DNA from: Fructobacillus pseudoficulneus
GTDB lineage: Bacteria; Bacillota; Bacilli; Lactobacillales; Lactobacillaceae
DNA length: 64,000 bases
NCBI RefSeq assembly: GCF_900108455.1
Contig: NZ_FNWS01000001.1
Span: forward strand, 186,001-250,000
Direction of reading: 5' to 3'
Shown: in pieces, positions 54,667-63,248 of the stretch
How positions within the stretch are numbered: the first letter of the stretch is position 1
How the letters are laid out: each line of letters starts with the position of its first letter
Made by a program: the position numbers and the translations under genes
Notes under the pieces: model-generated
The model's database searches: none
What the model was told of the DNA's origin: nothing
The model's input: the letters and a program-made list of their open reading frames with translations, nothing else

Positions 54667-56832
54667 TTATCTTAGATAATAGGTTCCGTCATTACCAAAG
54701 TTATATACCCTCCCATTGATAATTTGACTACCTTGAACGGCACGACCATCGCTATCCGTCCAGTAAGTATAACCCCAAGCTTGACGCCAACCTTCATTTT
54801 GACGCACACCGTTCACAAACCAATAATAAGTTCCCATATAATACCGGAAACCTGTAAATAATTGTCCATCTTCATACCAACGATAACCGCCATTATACTG
54901 TGAACCATCCCAAATATAGCCAGACCAAGGTACTAATTCACCCGTATTGTCATCACTCCGGAATTCTTGATTGTTAAAATTGAAAATTTGGCCCTTACGT
55001 AGGAAATATGTGCCATCATCACCAAAGTAATATTTTTTTCCATCAATTGTCTGCCAACCTTGAACAGCACGACCATCACTATTTGTCAAGTAGGTATAAC
55101 CCCAGGCCTGACGCCAACCTTCATTTTGACGCACACCGTTCACAAACCAATAGTACGTCCCATAATAAAAACGGAAACCTGTAAATAATTGCCCATCTTC
55201 ATACCAACGCCAACCATATGATGAACCATCTGCAATATAACCTTGCCATGGCTTTATAACACCACTATCGTCTGCCTTAAAGTGTTGATCTCCATTTGAA
55301 AATACTTGATTTTTACGAAGATAAAATGTATTATCATCGCCAAAATAGTAGCGATTACCATCTATTGTTTGCCAACCCTGGACGGCCCGACCATCTGATC
55401 CAGTATAATAATCATTTCCCCAAGCTTCATGCCAAGCATTGTTGGAACGTACCCCATTTTCAAACCAATAATACGTTCCCATATATGATCTGAATCCAGT
55501 GAAAATTTGGCCATTTTCAAGCCAACGCCAACCCGCCATCGTATTGACATAACCGGAAACAGAACCCAAATCGTAGTTTTGATAATTATCAATAAAGTTG
55601 CTTGGATTATTTCGGATAGCCGAAGTAATTTTTTCACCAATTAATTGATATGTGGCATTCGTTGGGTGAACGCCATCTGGAATTGTTTGGGTATGATTAT
55701 CATCCGTAACAACGCCCGCATCAATTACGGTTAATCCTAAATTGTTCCCAATTTCTTGGAGGGTTTCCTTTAACTGGTTCATGGAAAATCCACCAGGACC
55801 GATGCTATCATTATTTTTTCCTTGCCAGTAGTCGCCCTGTGGCAACAGAATGAAAATTTGCGCATTTGTATTAGTAAAATGAAGTCGACGAATATTATCT
55901 TGGAAAATTTCGGCTAATTTATTTAAAGGAGCGGTTCCCCCAAAATTAATATCGTTTACACCTAACGCAATCACAATCCTTGTTGCTTTTTGAAATAGGG
56001 GGTCAGCAACTGCCTTATCAGTCATCCAACCCATATCAGCTTGAATCTGAGTCCCGGAAACAGCCGAATTATTCAAATACTGCATATCGAGATTTTCTGC
56101 AGCGTAATAATCATAAGATTTACTGTTATCATTGTAGGAATTCCATCCAACAGTAGTTGAATCACCAAATCCCCAAATTACACCGTTTTTAGCTGTTAAT
56201 TTCCCTTGACTGTCAGCACTAAAAGTCACATTATCAATCTTTTGATTAGTAAAATTAGTTTGCAGAATATTGCTTTGATTATCAAAGTAGTATTCATCAG
56301 AACCAATTACTTGGATACCCGAGACCGCTTTGCCATCGCTCCCAAAAAAATATGTCACACCATTAATTGTTTGCCAACTATTTGTCACTTTCAAACCATT
56401 AGCATAGTAAAAAGTGCCCTGTTGGCTAACTATTAAACCATTTTTAGCAGTCACAACACCATTTTGATCAGACGTATAATCTAGGCTATTAGTAGTAAAA
56501 TTAGCATTTTTTTGTAAAGCATAATCAGATCCAAAATAGTACTGATTACCATTAATTGTTTGTAGACCAGTTACAGCCTTACCATTTGCATCGAAATAGT
56601 AACTATTACCACTTGAATCTGTTGCAAAAGTGCTTTTTTGCTGGACTCCATTGATTAGATCGACTAATTGACCATTGATTTGTTGAACACCATTGTTAGC
56701 ATTTTGCTGTGTGACATCTGCTGCATCTGCCAAAGAGCCTTGATTACCAACAGCAGCCATACCAAGTGCCCCGGCGATAATCATAAAACCAATTACCCAA
56801 GTTTTACCACTTTTATACATTTTAAAACGCAT
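54667..56832 (-). CDS. Secreted SGNH/GDSL esterase flanked by glucan-binding repeats
   Basis: Probable extracellular esterase held to alpha-glucan. The 721 residues have a KxYKxGKxW signal peptide (KMYKSGKTW at 5-13 then a hydrophobic stretch), YG-type repeats (about 65-200: SYYFDANGKAVTG, YYFGSDYAL, YFFGSDGKAVSG), an SGNH domain (about 216-410: GFGDSTTVGW with Ser225, GVNDINFGG at 291-299, DGVHPTN at 386-392), then three C-terminal modules ending YYLR. GGGAG precedes ATG 56832; the frame opens at 56874. Substrate unknown: O-acetyl groups on wall polymer or glucan fit the setting. Placing the catalytic domain between two repeat regions is unusual. Confidence 0.88.
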   Translation of the reverse strand: MRFKMYKSGKTWVIGFMIIAGALGMAAVGNQGSLADAADVTQQNANNGVQQINGQLVDLINGVQQKSTFATDSSGNSYYFDANGKAVTGLQTINGNQYYFGSDYALQKNANFTTNSLDYTSDQNGVVTAKNGLIVSQQGTFYYANGLKVTNSWQTINGVTYFFGSDGKAVSGIQVIGSDEYYFDNQSNILQTNFTNQKIDNVTFSADSQGKLTAKNGVIWGFGDSTTVGWNSYNDNSKSYDYYAAENLDMQYLNNSAVSGTQIQADMGWMTDKAVADPLFQKATRIVIALGVNDINFGGTAPLNKLAEIFQDNIRRLHFTNTNAQIFILLPQGDYWQGKNNDSIGPGGFSMNQLKETLQEIGNNLGLTVIDAGVVTDDNHTQTIPDGVHPTNATYQLIGEKITSAIRNNPSNFIDNYQNYDLGSVSGYVNTMAGWRWLENGQIFTGFRSYMGTYYWFENGVRSNNAWHEAWGNDYYTGSDGRAVQGWQTIDGNRYYFGDDNTFYLRKNQVFSNGDQHFKADDSGVIKPWQGYIADGSSYGWRWYEDGQLFTGFRFYYGTYYWFVNGVRQNEGWRQAWGYTYLTNSDGRAVQGWQTIDGKKYYFGDDGTYFLRKGQIFNFNNQEFRSDDNTGELVPWSGYIWDGSQYNGGYRWYEDGQLFTGFRYYMGTYYWFVNGVRQNEGWRQAWGYTYWTDSDGRAVQGSQIINGRVYNFGNDGTYYLR
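54670..55554 (-). repeat. Three C-terminal glucan-binding modules of the SGNH protein
   Basis: Modules at 55243-55554, 54922-55242 and 54670-54921 (104, 107 and 84 residues). Each starts with a GY pair followed by RW, then TGFR-YMGTYYWF-NGVR, an AWG core, DGRAVQG and YFG-D-TYYLR. The first carries WHEAWG, the later two WRQAWG. Confidence 0.9.
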
Positions 56833-56860
56833 TATTCTCTCCCAAACAGTTTTATGTAGT

Positions 56861-56891
56861 AAAAAAAGGCACAAACTAATGTACCTTCTTT
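56861..56891 (-). terminator. Terminator of the first GH25 gene
   Basis: Stem AAAGAAGGTACA with TGTGCCTTTTTT (all positions pair, allowing G-U) and six-base loop, seven T at the exit, directly after the GH25 stop and 28 bases before the SGNH start. Confidence 0.78.
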
Positions 56892-56894
56892 AAA

Positions 56895-58517
56895 TTACCG
56901 TAAATAATAGGTGCCATCATTGCCAAAGTAATAGTTTTGGCCATCAATATTTTGCCAACCTTGAACAGCACGGCCATTACTATCTGTCCAATACTTATAA
57001 CCCCAGGCACTACGCCAACCGTCATTTTGACGCACACCATCTATAAACCAATAGTAGGTTCCCATATAATAACGGAATCCCGTGAAGGGTTGTCCATTTT
57101 CATACCATCGCCAACCTGCTGATGATCCATCAGCAATGTAGCCTTGCCAGGGACGCAAAATGCCCGAATCATCTGACTTATACTGTTGATTACCATCATT
57201 TACAATTTGATTTTTACGCAAATAATAAGTGCCATCATCACCAAAATAGTACCGCTGACCATCAATTGTCTGTAGTCCCTGAACAGCTCGTCCATTATCA
57301 TCGGTCCAATATGAGTAGCCCCATGCTTGACGCCAGCCATCATTTTGACGCACACCGTTTACAAACCAATAATAGGTACCGTAATAGTAACGGAAACCAG
57401 TATATAGTTGTCCGCCTTCATACCACCGCCAACCATATGATGAACCGTCTGCAATATAACCTTCCCAAGGTTGCATCACACCCGTATCATCAGATTTATA
57501 CTGCTGATCACCATCAGTAAACACTTGGTTTTTTCTTACACTAAATGTTCCATCATCGCCGAAGTAATAACGTTTACCATCAATTGTTTGCCAACCTTGA
57601 ACAGCTCGACCATCAGAACCAGTATAGTAAAGATTACCCCAAGCCTCATGCCAAGAATTGTCGGAACGATAACCATTATCAAAGTAATAGTACGTGCCCA
57701 TATAGAAGCGGAAGCCTGTGTATGGTTGACCATTCTCTAACCAGCGATAAGCGTGTACAGATGAATCCCATACATAACCCGTTGGCAACGTAGCCATTCC
57801 AACGTAATCAATGGATACATCAAATGTTCCACTAATACCCCAGAAGCCAGCATTCGAAGACCATTGCCACATTCCATACTGAGTATTCCACAGATCGCTA
57901 GACGAAGGGGTATAAGGATATTGAGCCATCCAAACACGGTTATTACCAATAAAAGATGTATCTAAATTTGTACTATTTTTATAATACAAATAAGTGTACA
58001 ACGCACCGTTTGAATATCCTCTGTTTTTCAGTTGATCATTAAAGGCCGAACTATTAGCAGAAACGCCACCATTACGAGTGGAAGACGCTTCAAGGTCGTT
58101 AACCATTAAATCAGTACTTGAAAATCCTAATTCGTTAGCATAATCCGCAAAATAATTGGCTTCTGCACGAGCACTATTTTGATCAGTATATGTTGAATAG
58201 TGGTAAGCAGAAACTTTCAAACCGGCCGCCTTTGCATTAGCAATTTGACTACCAGCATAAGGATTTCGATAATATGTTCCTTCCGTTAACTTAACATTGA
58301 TTCCTTTAACACCATTGTCACGCATAATTTGAAAATCATTAGTGGAAAGATAACCATTGTTCGATGAAACGTCTACAACGTCCATTCTTGGCAAACCGAT
58401 CTGACCACCAGTCACCCGCTCAATATCGGCAGCATGTACATTCATATGTCCTTGATTAGCCACAACACCAAAGGCAGACACCGCAGCTAACGTTAATAAC
58501 GTATTTCTTAAATTCAT
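56895..58517 (-). CDS. Secreted GH25 muramidase with three glucan-binding modules
   Basis: Hydrolyses the MurNAc-GlcNAc bond of peptidoglycan. A signal peptide (1-29, cleavage likely after VHA) precedes a GH25 domain (about 44-235): Asp49 in VVDVSSNNG, Asp141 and Glu143 in VNDLEASS, SAYHYSTYT, QYGMWQWSS and FDVSIDYVGM. Three glucan-binding modules fill residues 247-540. No TM or LPXTG. The binding modules suggest it is kept on surface glucan; autolysin or competitor-directed lysozyme are both possible. Paralogue at 59182-60672. Confidence 0.93.
   Translation of the reverse strand: MNLRNTLLTLAAVSAFGVVANQGHMNVHAADIERVTGGQIGLPRMDVVDVSSNNGYLSTNDFQIMRDNGVKGINVKLTEGTYYRNPYAGSQIANAKAAGLKVSAYHYSTYTDQNSARAEANYFADYANELGFSSTDLMVNDLEASSTRNGGVSANSSAFNDQLKNRGYSNGALYTYLYYKNSTNLDTSFIGNNRVWMAQYPYTPSSSDLWNTQYGMWQWSSNAGFWGISGTFDVSIDYVGMATLPTGYVWDSSVHAYRWLENGQPYTGFRFYMGTYYYFDNGYRSDNSWHEAWGNLYYTGSDGRAVQGWQTIDGKRYYFGDDGTFSVRKNQVFTDGDQQYKSDDTGVMQPWEGYIADGSSYGWRWYEGGQLYTGFRYYYGTYYWFVNGVRQNDGWRQAWGYSYWTDDNGRAVQGLQTIDGQRYYFGDDGTYYLRKNQIVNDGNQQYKSDDSGILRPWQGYIADGSSAGWRWYENGQPFTGFRYYMGTYYWFIDGVRQNDGWRSAWGYKYWTDSNGRAVQGWQNIDGQNYYFGNDGTYYLR
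56898..57779 (-). repeat. Three C-terminal glucan-binding modules of the first GH25 protein
   Basis: Modules at 57462-57779, 57144-57461 and 56898-57143 (106, 106 and 82 residues). The first has WHEAWGN, the second WRQAWGY, the third WRSAWGY; the last ends YYLR at the stop. The full modules carry a KNQ...PW linker (about 24 residues) that the last lacks. Confidence 0.9.
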
Positions 58518-58531
58518 GGTTCTATTCGTCC

Positions 58532-58936
58532 TTATGAATGATAATTCTGTTTAGCATAATCAACCGGTGAAATCCCTTGTTGTGACGCCTGTGTAATGAT
58601 TTTAGTAATGTCACTTGGTGCCCACTGGTCAGCAGGCAATCCAGCAGCCTTCAATTGAGCAGTCACCTGCTGAATCATATTCGAATCAACAGTCTGACCG
58701 CTTAATGTTTTATTAGGATCATAGTTACTAGAATCCTGTGGATTAACAGCCTTTTGAGAAGTCGATGAAGATGCTGAAGAGCTTGAATTATCATCACTAG
58801 TAGTACTCGTTGTCATCGATGACGAAGAACTTGTTGTATTTTTATCACTTCCATGATTAGTACCCAAAGCGAAGCCACCAAAACCAACAACAGCTGCTGC
58901 AATAATAATTCCGACAATTGTTCCAATTTTTTTCAT
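58532..58936 (-). CDS. Hypothetical small membrane-anchored exported protein
   Basis: Function not recognised. 134 residues: one N-terminal hydrophobic helix (about 5-26, Ala/Gly/Ile-rich), a Ser/Thr-rich linker (about 33-66) and a C-terminal helical domain with NMIQQVTAQLKAAGLP, WAPSDITKIITQASQQGIS and DYAKQNYHS. No LPXTG or lipobox. AAGGGG precedes the ATG at 58936 (the frame opens at 59008). It starts 245 bases after the second GH25 gene and ends 14 bases before the first GH25 gene, so it probably shares the latter's transcript. Confidence 0.68.
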   Translation of the reverse strand: MKKIGTIVGIIIAAAVVGFGGFALGTNHGSDKNTTSSSSSMTTSTTSDDNSSSSASSSTSQKAVNPQDSSNYDPNKTLSGQTVDSNMIQQVTAQLKAAGLPADQWAPSDITKIITQASQQGISPVDYAKQNYHS

Positions 58937-59125
58937 GAGTTTTCCCCTTGATTGCTCATTCTGAAAATAGCCAAAGTAAACTTGCAACTTTAGCCTACCA
59001 TGAAACATTCTACAACATTACGACTTTTTTTTCAGTAATATTTCATCACAATAGCTGAATTTAATATTGATTTAAACTGATAGAGTTAGAAAACAACAAA
59101 CTTTAATCTATTTTTTACTTTTCCA

Positions 59126-59158
59126 CAAAAAAAAGAACAAAACAATTAATTTTGCTCT
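59126..59158 (-). terminator. Terminator of the second GH25 gene
   Basis: Stem GAGCAAAA/TTTTGTTC (59150-59157 with 59135-59142, one G-U) followed on the minus strand by eight T, 24 bases after the stop. Confidence 0.82.
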
Positions 59159-59181
59159 TAAAGTCGATTAACTTTCACTTA

Positions 59182-60672
59182 TTATCTTAAATAATAAGTA
59201 CCATCATTTCCAAAATTATAGGTTTTTCCATCGATGACTTGTGTTCCCTGAACAGCACGTCCGTTATCATCTGTATAGTAAGTATAACCCCAAGCTTGAC
59301 GCCAACCAGCATTTTGACGAACACCATTAACAAACCAATAGTAGGTGCCCATGTAGTAACGGAAGCCAGTAAATAGCTGACCATTTTCATACCAACGATA
59401 ACCACCATTTTGGCTCGAACCATCATAAATATAACCTGTTAGGTTTCGTTCATAATACGTTCCATCATTACCAAAATTATAAACCTTGCCATCAATCGTC
59501 TGAATTCCCTGAACAGCACGCCCATTGTCATCAGTATAGTAAGTATAACCCCAAGCACTACGCCAACCAGCGTTTTGGCGAACACCATCAATAAACCAGT
59601 AATATGTCCCCATGTAATAACGGAAACCAGTAAATAGCTGGCCGTTTTCATACCAACGATAGCCGCCGTTTTGACTGGAGCGATCAAAAATGTAACCCGT
59701 AGAACGCAAGTAAAAACCGCCATCATTACCAAAGTCTAAACTTTGGCCATCAATGTTTTGCACACCTTGAACAGCACGCCCGTTTGCATCAGTGTAATAC
59801 CAATGTCCCCATGCTTCATGCCAAGCATTATCAAAGCGAACACCGTTCTCAAACCAATAATAGGTGCCCATGTAATAACGGAAACCGGTATATCGTTGAC
59901 CATTTTCAAACCAATACCATTGACCGTCAGTATCTAATAAATAACCTGTTTTTGCATTGGCCATGCTGACATAATCAGATGAAACATCAAAATTTCCAGA
60001 CACACCAGGGAAAGAAACTTTTGAAGACCACTGCCACATACCATAGTCAGTATGCAACTGGCTAGTAGGATTGTCTGGATAATCCGCAATCCAAGTTCGG
60101 TTTTTCCCAATAAAGGAAACATCCAAGCCCGAAGAATTAATGTACCACGGACCAGTATAAAGGCCGGTGTTTGCAAACCCGCGAGCATGTAACTGGTCGT
60201 TGAATGCTTTGGCATTATCTGTAATACCACTAACCTTGCTATCACTTGATTCCAAATCATCCACTAATAAGTCGCTACTAGTAAAACCAAGTTTTGCTGC
60301 ACGGTCTGCAAAATAATTTGCCTCATCACGTGCTTCACTTTGACTAGTGAAATGAGCATAATGGTAGGCTGAAACCCTCATTCCTGCCGCACGGGCATTA
60401 TTAACCTGAGTTGCATCGTAAGGGTTTGTATATGACGTACCTTCCGTCAACTTAACAACAACACCCATCACACCCTTGCTACGCATTGCTTGAAAATCTT
60501 GGACAGAAAGGTTGCCTTGATAAGAAGAGACGTCCACAACATCAGTTTTTGGTGTATTTGATTGTCCAGCGGTAATATAAGGTTCCGCATGTGCGATAAT
60601 TGATTGCTGTTCAGCAGCCACTCCAAACACCGAAACTGCGGCTAATGTCATCAGGGTATTTTTTAAATTCAT
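59182..60672 (-). CDS. Second secreted GH25 muramidase with three glucan-binding modules
   Basis: Same plan as the enzyme at 56895-58517: signal peptide (1-29, cleavage likely after AHA), GH25 domain with Asp48 in VVDVSSYQG, Asp139 and Glu141 in VDDLESSD, SAYHYAHFT, YGMWQWSSKV and FDVSSDYVSM, then glucan-binding modules from residue 243. 496 residues. Its modules are shorter and lack the KNQ...PW linker, so the two paralogues differ mainly in the spacing of binding units. AGGAA precedes the ATG. A 16-base tandem duplication lies in its leader. Confidence 0.93.
   Translation of the reverse strand: MNLKNTLMTLAAVSVFGVAAEQQSIIAHAEPYITAGQSNTPKTDVVDVSSYQGNLSVQDFQAMRSKGVMGVVVKLTEGTSYTNPYDATQVNNARAAGMRVSAYHYAHFTSQSEARDEANYFADRAAKLGFTSSDLLVDDLESSDSKVSGITDNAKAFNDQLHARGFANTGLYTGPWYINSSGLDVSFIGKNRTWIADYPDNPTSQLHTDYGMWQWSSKVSFPGVSGNFDVSSDYVSMANAKTGYLLDTDGQWYWFENGQRYTGFRYYMGTYYWFENGVRFDNAWHEAWGHWYYTDANGRAVQGVQNIDGQSLDFGNDGGFYLRSTGYIFDRSSQNGGYRWYENGQLFTGFRYYMGTYYWFIDGVRQNAGWRSAWGYTYYTDDNGRAVQGIQTIDGKVYNFGNDGTYYERNLTGYIYDGSSQNGGYRWYENGQLFTGFRYYMGTYYWFVNGVRQNAGWRQAWGYTYYTDDNGRAVQGTQVIDGKTYNFGNDGTYYLR
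59185..59946 (-). repeat. Three C-terminal glucan-binding modules of the second GH25 protein
   Basis: Modules at 59698-59946, 59437-59697 and 59185-59436 (83, 87 and 84 residues). The first has WHEAWGH, the second WRSAWGY, the third WRQAWGY and ends YYLR at the stop codon. Modules 2 and 3 are close to identical in protein. Confidence 0.9.
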
Positions 60673-60700
60673 TGTTTTCTTGTTCCTATACCTTCTCTTA

Positions 60701-60732
60701 TTTTAAATAGAAAAACTTTTAAATAGAAAAAT
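60701..60732. repeat. 16-bp tandem duplication in the leader of the second GH25 gene
   Basis: Two adjacent copies of TTTTAAATAGAAAAA plus one base (60701-60716 and 60717-60732), 15 of 16 positions identical, 29-60 bases before the GH25 start. Confidence 0.88.
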
Positions 60733-60862
60733 GATTAAAACTTTAATTCATTTTTTATAAAAATTTTTACTCGTACAATATTTATCTTACAGGATATGTT
60801 TTCTTTTTTCAGCATCAGTGTTTATTTTAATAAAAAAATTATAATTACACATTAAATAACTA

Positions 60863-60897
60863 AAAAAGATTAGCCAAGAATAGCTAATCTTTTTATT
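60863..60897 (-). terminator. Terminator of mgtE
   Basis: Perfect 12-bp stem (60863-60874 with 60883-60894), eight-base loop, T run on the minus-strand exit, overlapping the last bases of mgtE. Confidence 0.85.
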
Positions 60898-62260
60898 TTC
60901 CTACAAAACCATCCAACATCCCCGCCGCAATCGCGAAGTAAATCAAGATGGCCAGCCAATCACAGACCGTTTGGACCAACGGCCCATTCACCACGGCTGG
61001 ATCAACCTTCATTTTTTCAAGTACAGCTGGCACAATGTGCGCTAACAGTGAAGCAACCAGAATTGAAGCCGCCAAGGCTAAGCCAACAGCAACAGCCAAG
61101 CCACGGCTGCCTTGCCAGAAGTAGACAATGCCAGCCAATAGCAAGCCTGCTATCACCGCCAAAGTCACTGCCGCTATCAATTCCGCTACCAAAGCCTGAC
61201 CAACTGATCGGTCACTTCCATTACCGAAGCGCCGAACTGCCAAGGCCAATGACTGGGTTCCGGCGTTACCAGCCGTCCCCGCAATCAATGGGATAAAGGC
61301 CGCCAAAATCGGTGCCTGACGGATGGTTGGCTCAAAGGCGACTACTAAGGCGGTTGATACCAATCCAAGCACCAACAGCGCCAATAACCATGGCAAGCGC
61401 TTTAAGACCGATTGCCAAGGGGAATCGTCCGGATCAGAGACATCAACTGCCGCCAAACCAGAATATTCTTCCACCGCCTCTTCATCAATCACGTCCACAA
61501 TGTCATCGACTGTGATGATGCCCAGCAAATGTTGGCCATCATTTGTGACCGGAATCGAGAAGAAGTTATAGTCGGCCACGACCTGGGCGACGTCCTTTTG
61601 GTCATCCCCCGCCTTCACCGAAATCACCCGGGTATTGGTGATTGATTCAATCGTCATTTCATCCGGATGCGTTAACAAGTCCCGCAACGAAACAATACCG
61701 ACCAAGCGGTTTTGCCCGTCAACCACATAAACATAAATGATTGACTCGGCTTCTTCCGCCTGCTTTTTCACCTGGGCCAAGACGTCCTTGACCTTGGCGC
61801 CCGCCTGGACTGCCAAATATTCGGTGGCCATTAATGAGCCGGCCGTCTGTTCTTCATATTTGATCAACGAATGGATTTCTTGTGCTTCCTCATTTGGCAT
61901 CAAGGCCAAATAAGTCGCCACCAGCCGTGATGGCATCGCCTGGAACAAATCGGCTTCGTTGTCCGCAAACATTTCCATCAAGATGTTGGCACCCTTTTGT
62001 GGTGGCATTTCCTGTAGTAAGTCGACGATTTCGTCGGGGTCAATCTCCAGGTTATCAAAGACGGTGGCCAGCGTTTCGTCATCCATTACCCGCCAGGCCA
62101 CTTCACGAATGTTTTCAGCGAAGCCGGCGTAGACTTGGCCCTTTTCGAAATCGTGTAGGGCGGTAAACTCGGTCATAAACTCGTCGTCTTGCCCATTTTC
62201 CAAGCGGTCCGTTAAAGACTGCACGGCCTGTTTGACTTGTTGGTCATGATCTAATTCCAT
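60893..62260 (-). CDS. mgtE: Magnesium transporter MgtE
   Basis: Homodimeric Mg2+ channel gated by cytoplasmic Mg2+. The 455 residues have the N domain (about 20-130), two CBS domains (about 135-255: AGSLMATEYLAVQAG, DGQNRLVGIVSLRDLL, DGQHLLGIITVDDIVDV), the plug helix and five TM helices (about 285-455) with GTAGNAGTQSLALAVR and the selectivity-region Asp in VNGPLVQTVCDWLAILIYF. AAAGGGAAA precedes the ATG. Follows the rluD-like gene by 82 bases. Confidence 0.94.
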   Translation of the reverse strand: MELDHDQQVKQAVQSLTDRLENGQDDEFMTEFTALHDFEKGQVYAGFAENIREVAWRVMDDETLATVFDNLEIDPDEIVDLLQEMPPQKGANILMEMFADNEADLFQAMPSRLVATYLALMPNEEAQEIHSLIKYEEQTAGSLMATEYLAVQAGAKVKDVLAQVKKQAEEAESIIYVYVVDGQNRLVGIVSLRDLLTHPDEMTIESITNTRVISVKAGDDQKDVAQVVADYNFFSIPVTNDGQHLLGIITVDDIVDVIDEEAVEEYSGLAAVDVSDPDDSPWQSVLKRLPWLLALLVLGLVSTALVVAFEPTIRQAPILAAFIPLIAGTAGNAGTQSLALAVRRFGNGSDRSVGQALVAELIAAVTLAVIAGLLLAGIVYFWQGSRGLAVAVGLALAASILVASLLAHIVPAVLEKMKVDPAVVNGPLVQTVCDWLAILIYFAIAAGMLDGFVGK

Positions 62261-62342
62261 CGAAAAATTTCCCTTTCGCTTGACTATTCTTCTTTGAAAA
62301 TACTACAAATAAAGTTTTCGTTCAACCGCAACGAAGGACTAA

Positions 62343-63248
62343 TCAGCCTTCAATGTCCTTCAACGCCTGCAAATCTTCTGGTAGGTCCGTTTGCAAATGG
62401 CGGTAATCCTCGATAAAGGGGTCGTAGAAGGTCATTTGGTAGGCGTGTAAGGCTTGCCGCTTTAATCCATACCAAAGTGGCCCACCGTACAAATCATCCC
62501 CCACCAGTGGAAAGCCAATGTGGGCAAAGTGGACCCGGATTTGGTGGGTCCGACCCGTATGCAGCTGAACCTTCACTCGGGTCATCGGCTGGTTTTCATC
62601 GTTCGTATAACGATGTTCGACCCAGTACTCGGTTTTAGATGCCTTACCGTCCGGCGTCACCGTTCGCTTGATAAAGTCACCTGGCAACCGGCCAATTGGT
62701 TCTTCAATGATGCCGTGGTCCTCTGGCAAATGCCCTGAGACATAGGCCGTGTAAAACTTTTCAACCGAGTGGTCCTGTAATTGCTGGTCTAAAACAGCAT
62801 GAGCAAAGCGGTGCTTGGCTAACAAAACAATCCCGGAAGTATCACGGTCAAGTCGGGTTACCACGTGCGGCACCAAGTCCTCGGCACCCTCATCAAGCAA
62901 GTGCCCCTTCACCTGGTTAACCAAGGTGTGCAACCGGTCGGCATGGCCGGGAACGGTCGTCACGCCATAAGGCTTATCAACAGCCAAAAAGTGGTCGTCC
63001 TCGTAAATCACATCCAAAGGGGTAAAGTCGGGCACCACTAAGTCGTTTCCCTCTTCAACTGGCATGACAATCGTCACCAAGTCGCCATCCTTAATATAGT
63101 CGGATGTATAGACCTGCTTATCGTTGACTAAGATTGCCCCACCGTTGTGCTTCATTTGGGAAAACATGCGGTGAGAGACGCCGTGTCCCTGCAAAAAGGA
63201 GCGAACCTTGCGGTCTTCATCACCCTGGTATGTCCAAGAAAATTTCAT
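62343..63248 (-). CDS. RluA-family 23S rRNA pseudouridine synthase
   Basis: Isomerises uridine to pseudouridine in rRNA or tRNA. Short N-terminal S4-like region, then the RluA catalytic motif HVVTRLDRDTSGIVLLAK (catalytic Asp in RLDRDTSG, about 135), GKASKTEY and HTGRTHQIRVHFAHIGFPLVGD (about 231-252). 301 residues, typical of the RluD/YjbO group. Translated in a pair with nadK upstream. No ribosome site is next to the ATG; GGAGG (63279-63283) is 30 bases away with a GC hairpin between. Confidence 0.9.
   Translation of the reverse strand: MKFSWTYQGDEDRKVRSFLQGHGVSHRMFSQMKHNGGAILVNDKQVYTSDYIKDGDLVTIVMPVEEGNDLVVPDFTPLDVIYEDDHFLAVDKPYGVTTVPGHADRLHTLVNQVKGHLLDEGAEDLVPHVVTRLDRDTSGIVLLAKHRFAHAVLDQQLQDHSVEKFYTAYVSGHLPEDHGIIEEPIGRLPGDFIKRTVTPDGKASKTEYWVEHRYTNDENQPMTRVKVQLHTGRTHQIRVHFAHIGFPLVGDDLYGGPLWYGLKRQALHAYQMTFYDPFIEDYRHLQTDLPEDLQALKDIEG

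Noticed and set aside
57122-57520. Plus-strand open frame of 132 codons within the first GH25 gene
   Set aside because: It is antisense to glucan-binding modules; long antisense frames recur in each module because of the repeated codon pattern. No ribosome site.
54670-59946. CRISPR array or satellite
   Set aside because: The repeats are 250-320 base coding modules inside three open frames, without spacers.
33000-61000. Prophage, insertion sequence or integrative element
   Set aside because: No transposase, integrase, terminal inverted repeats or tRNA att site was recognised.
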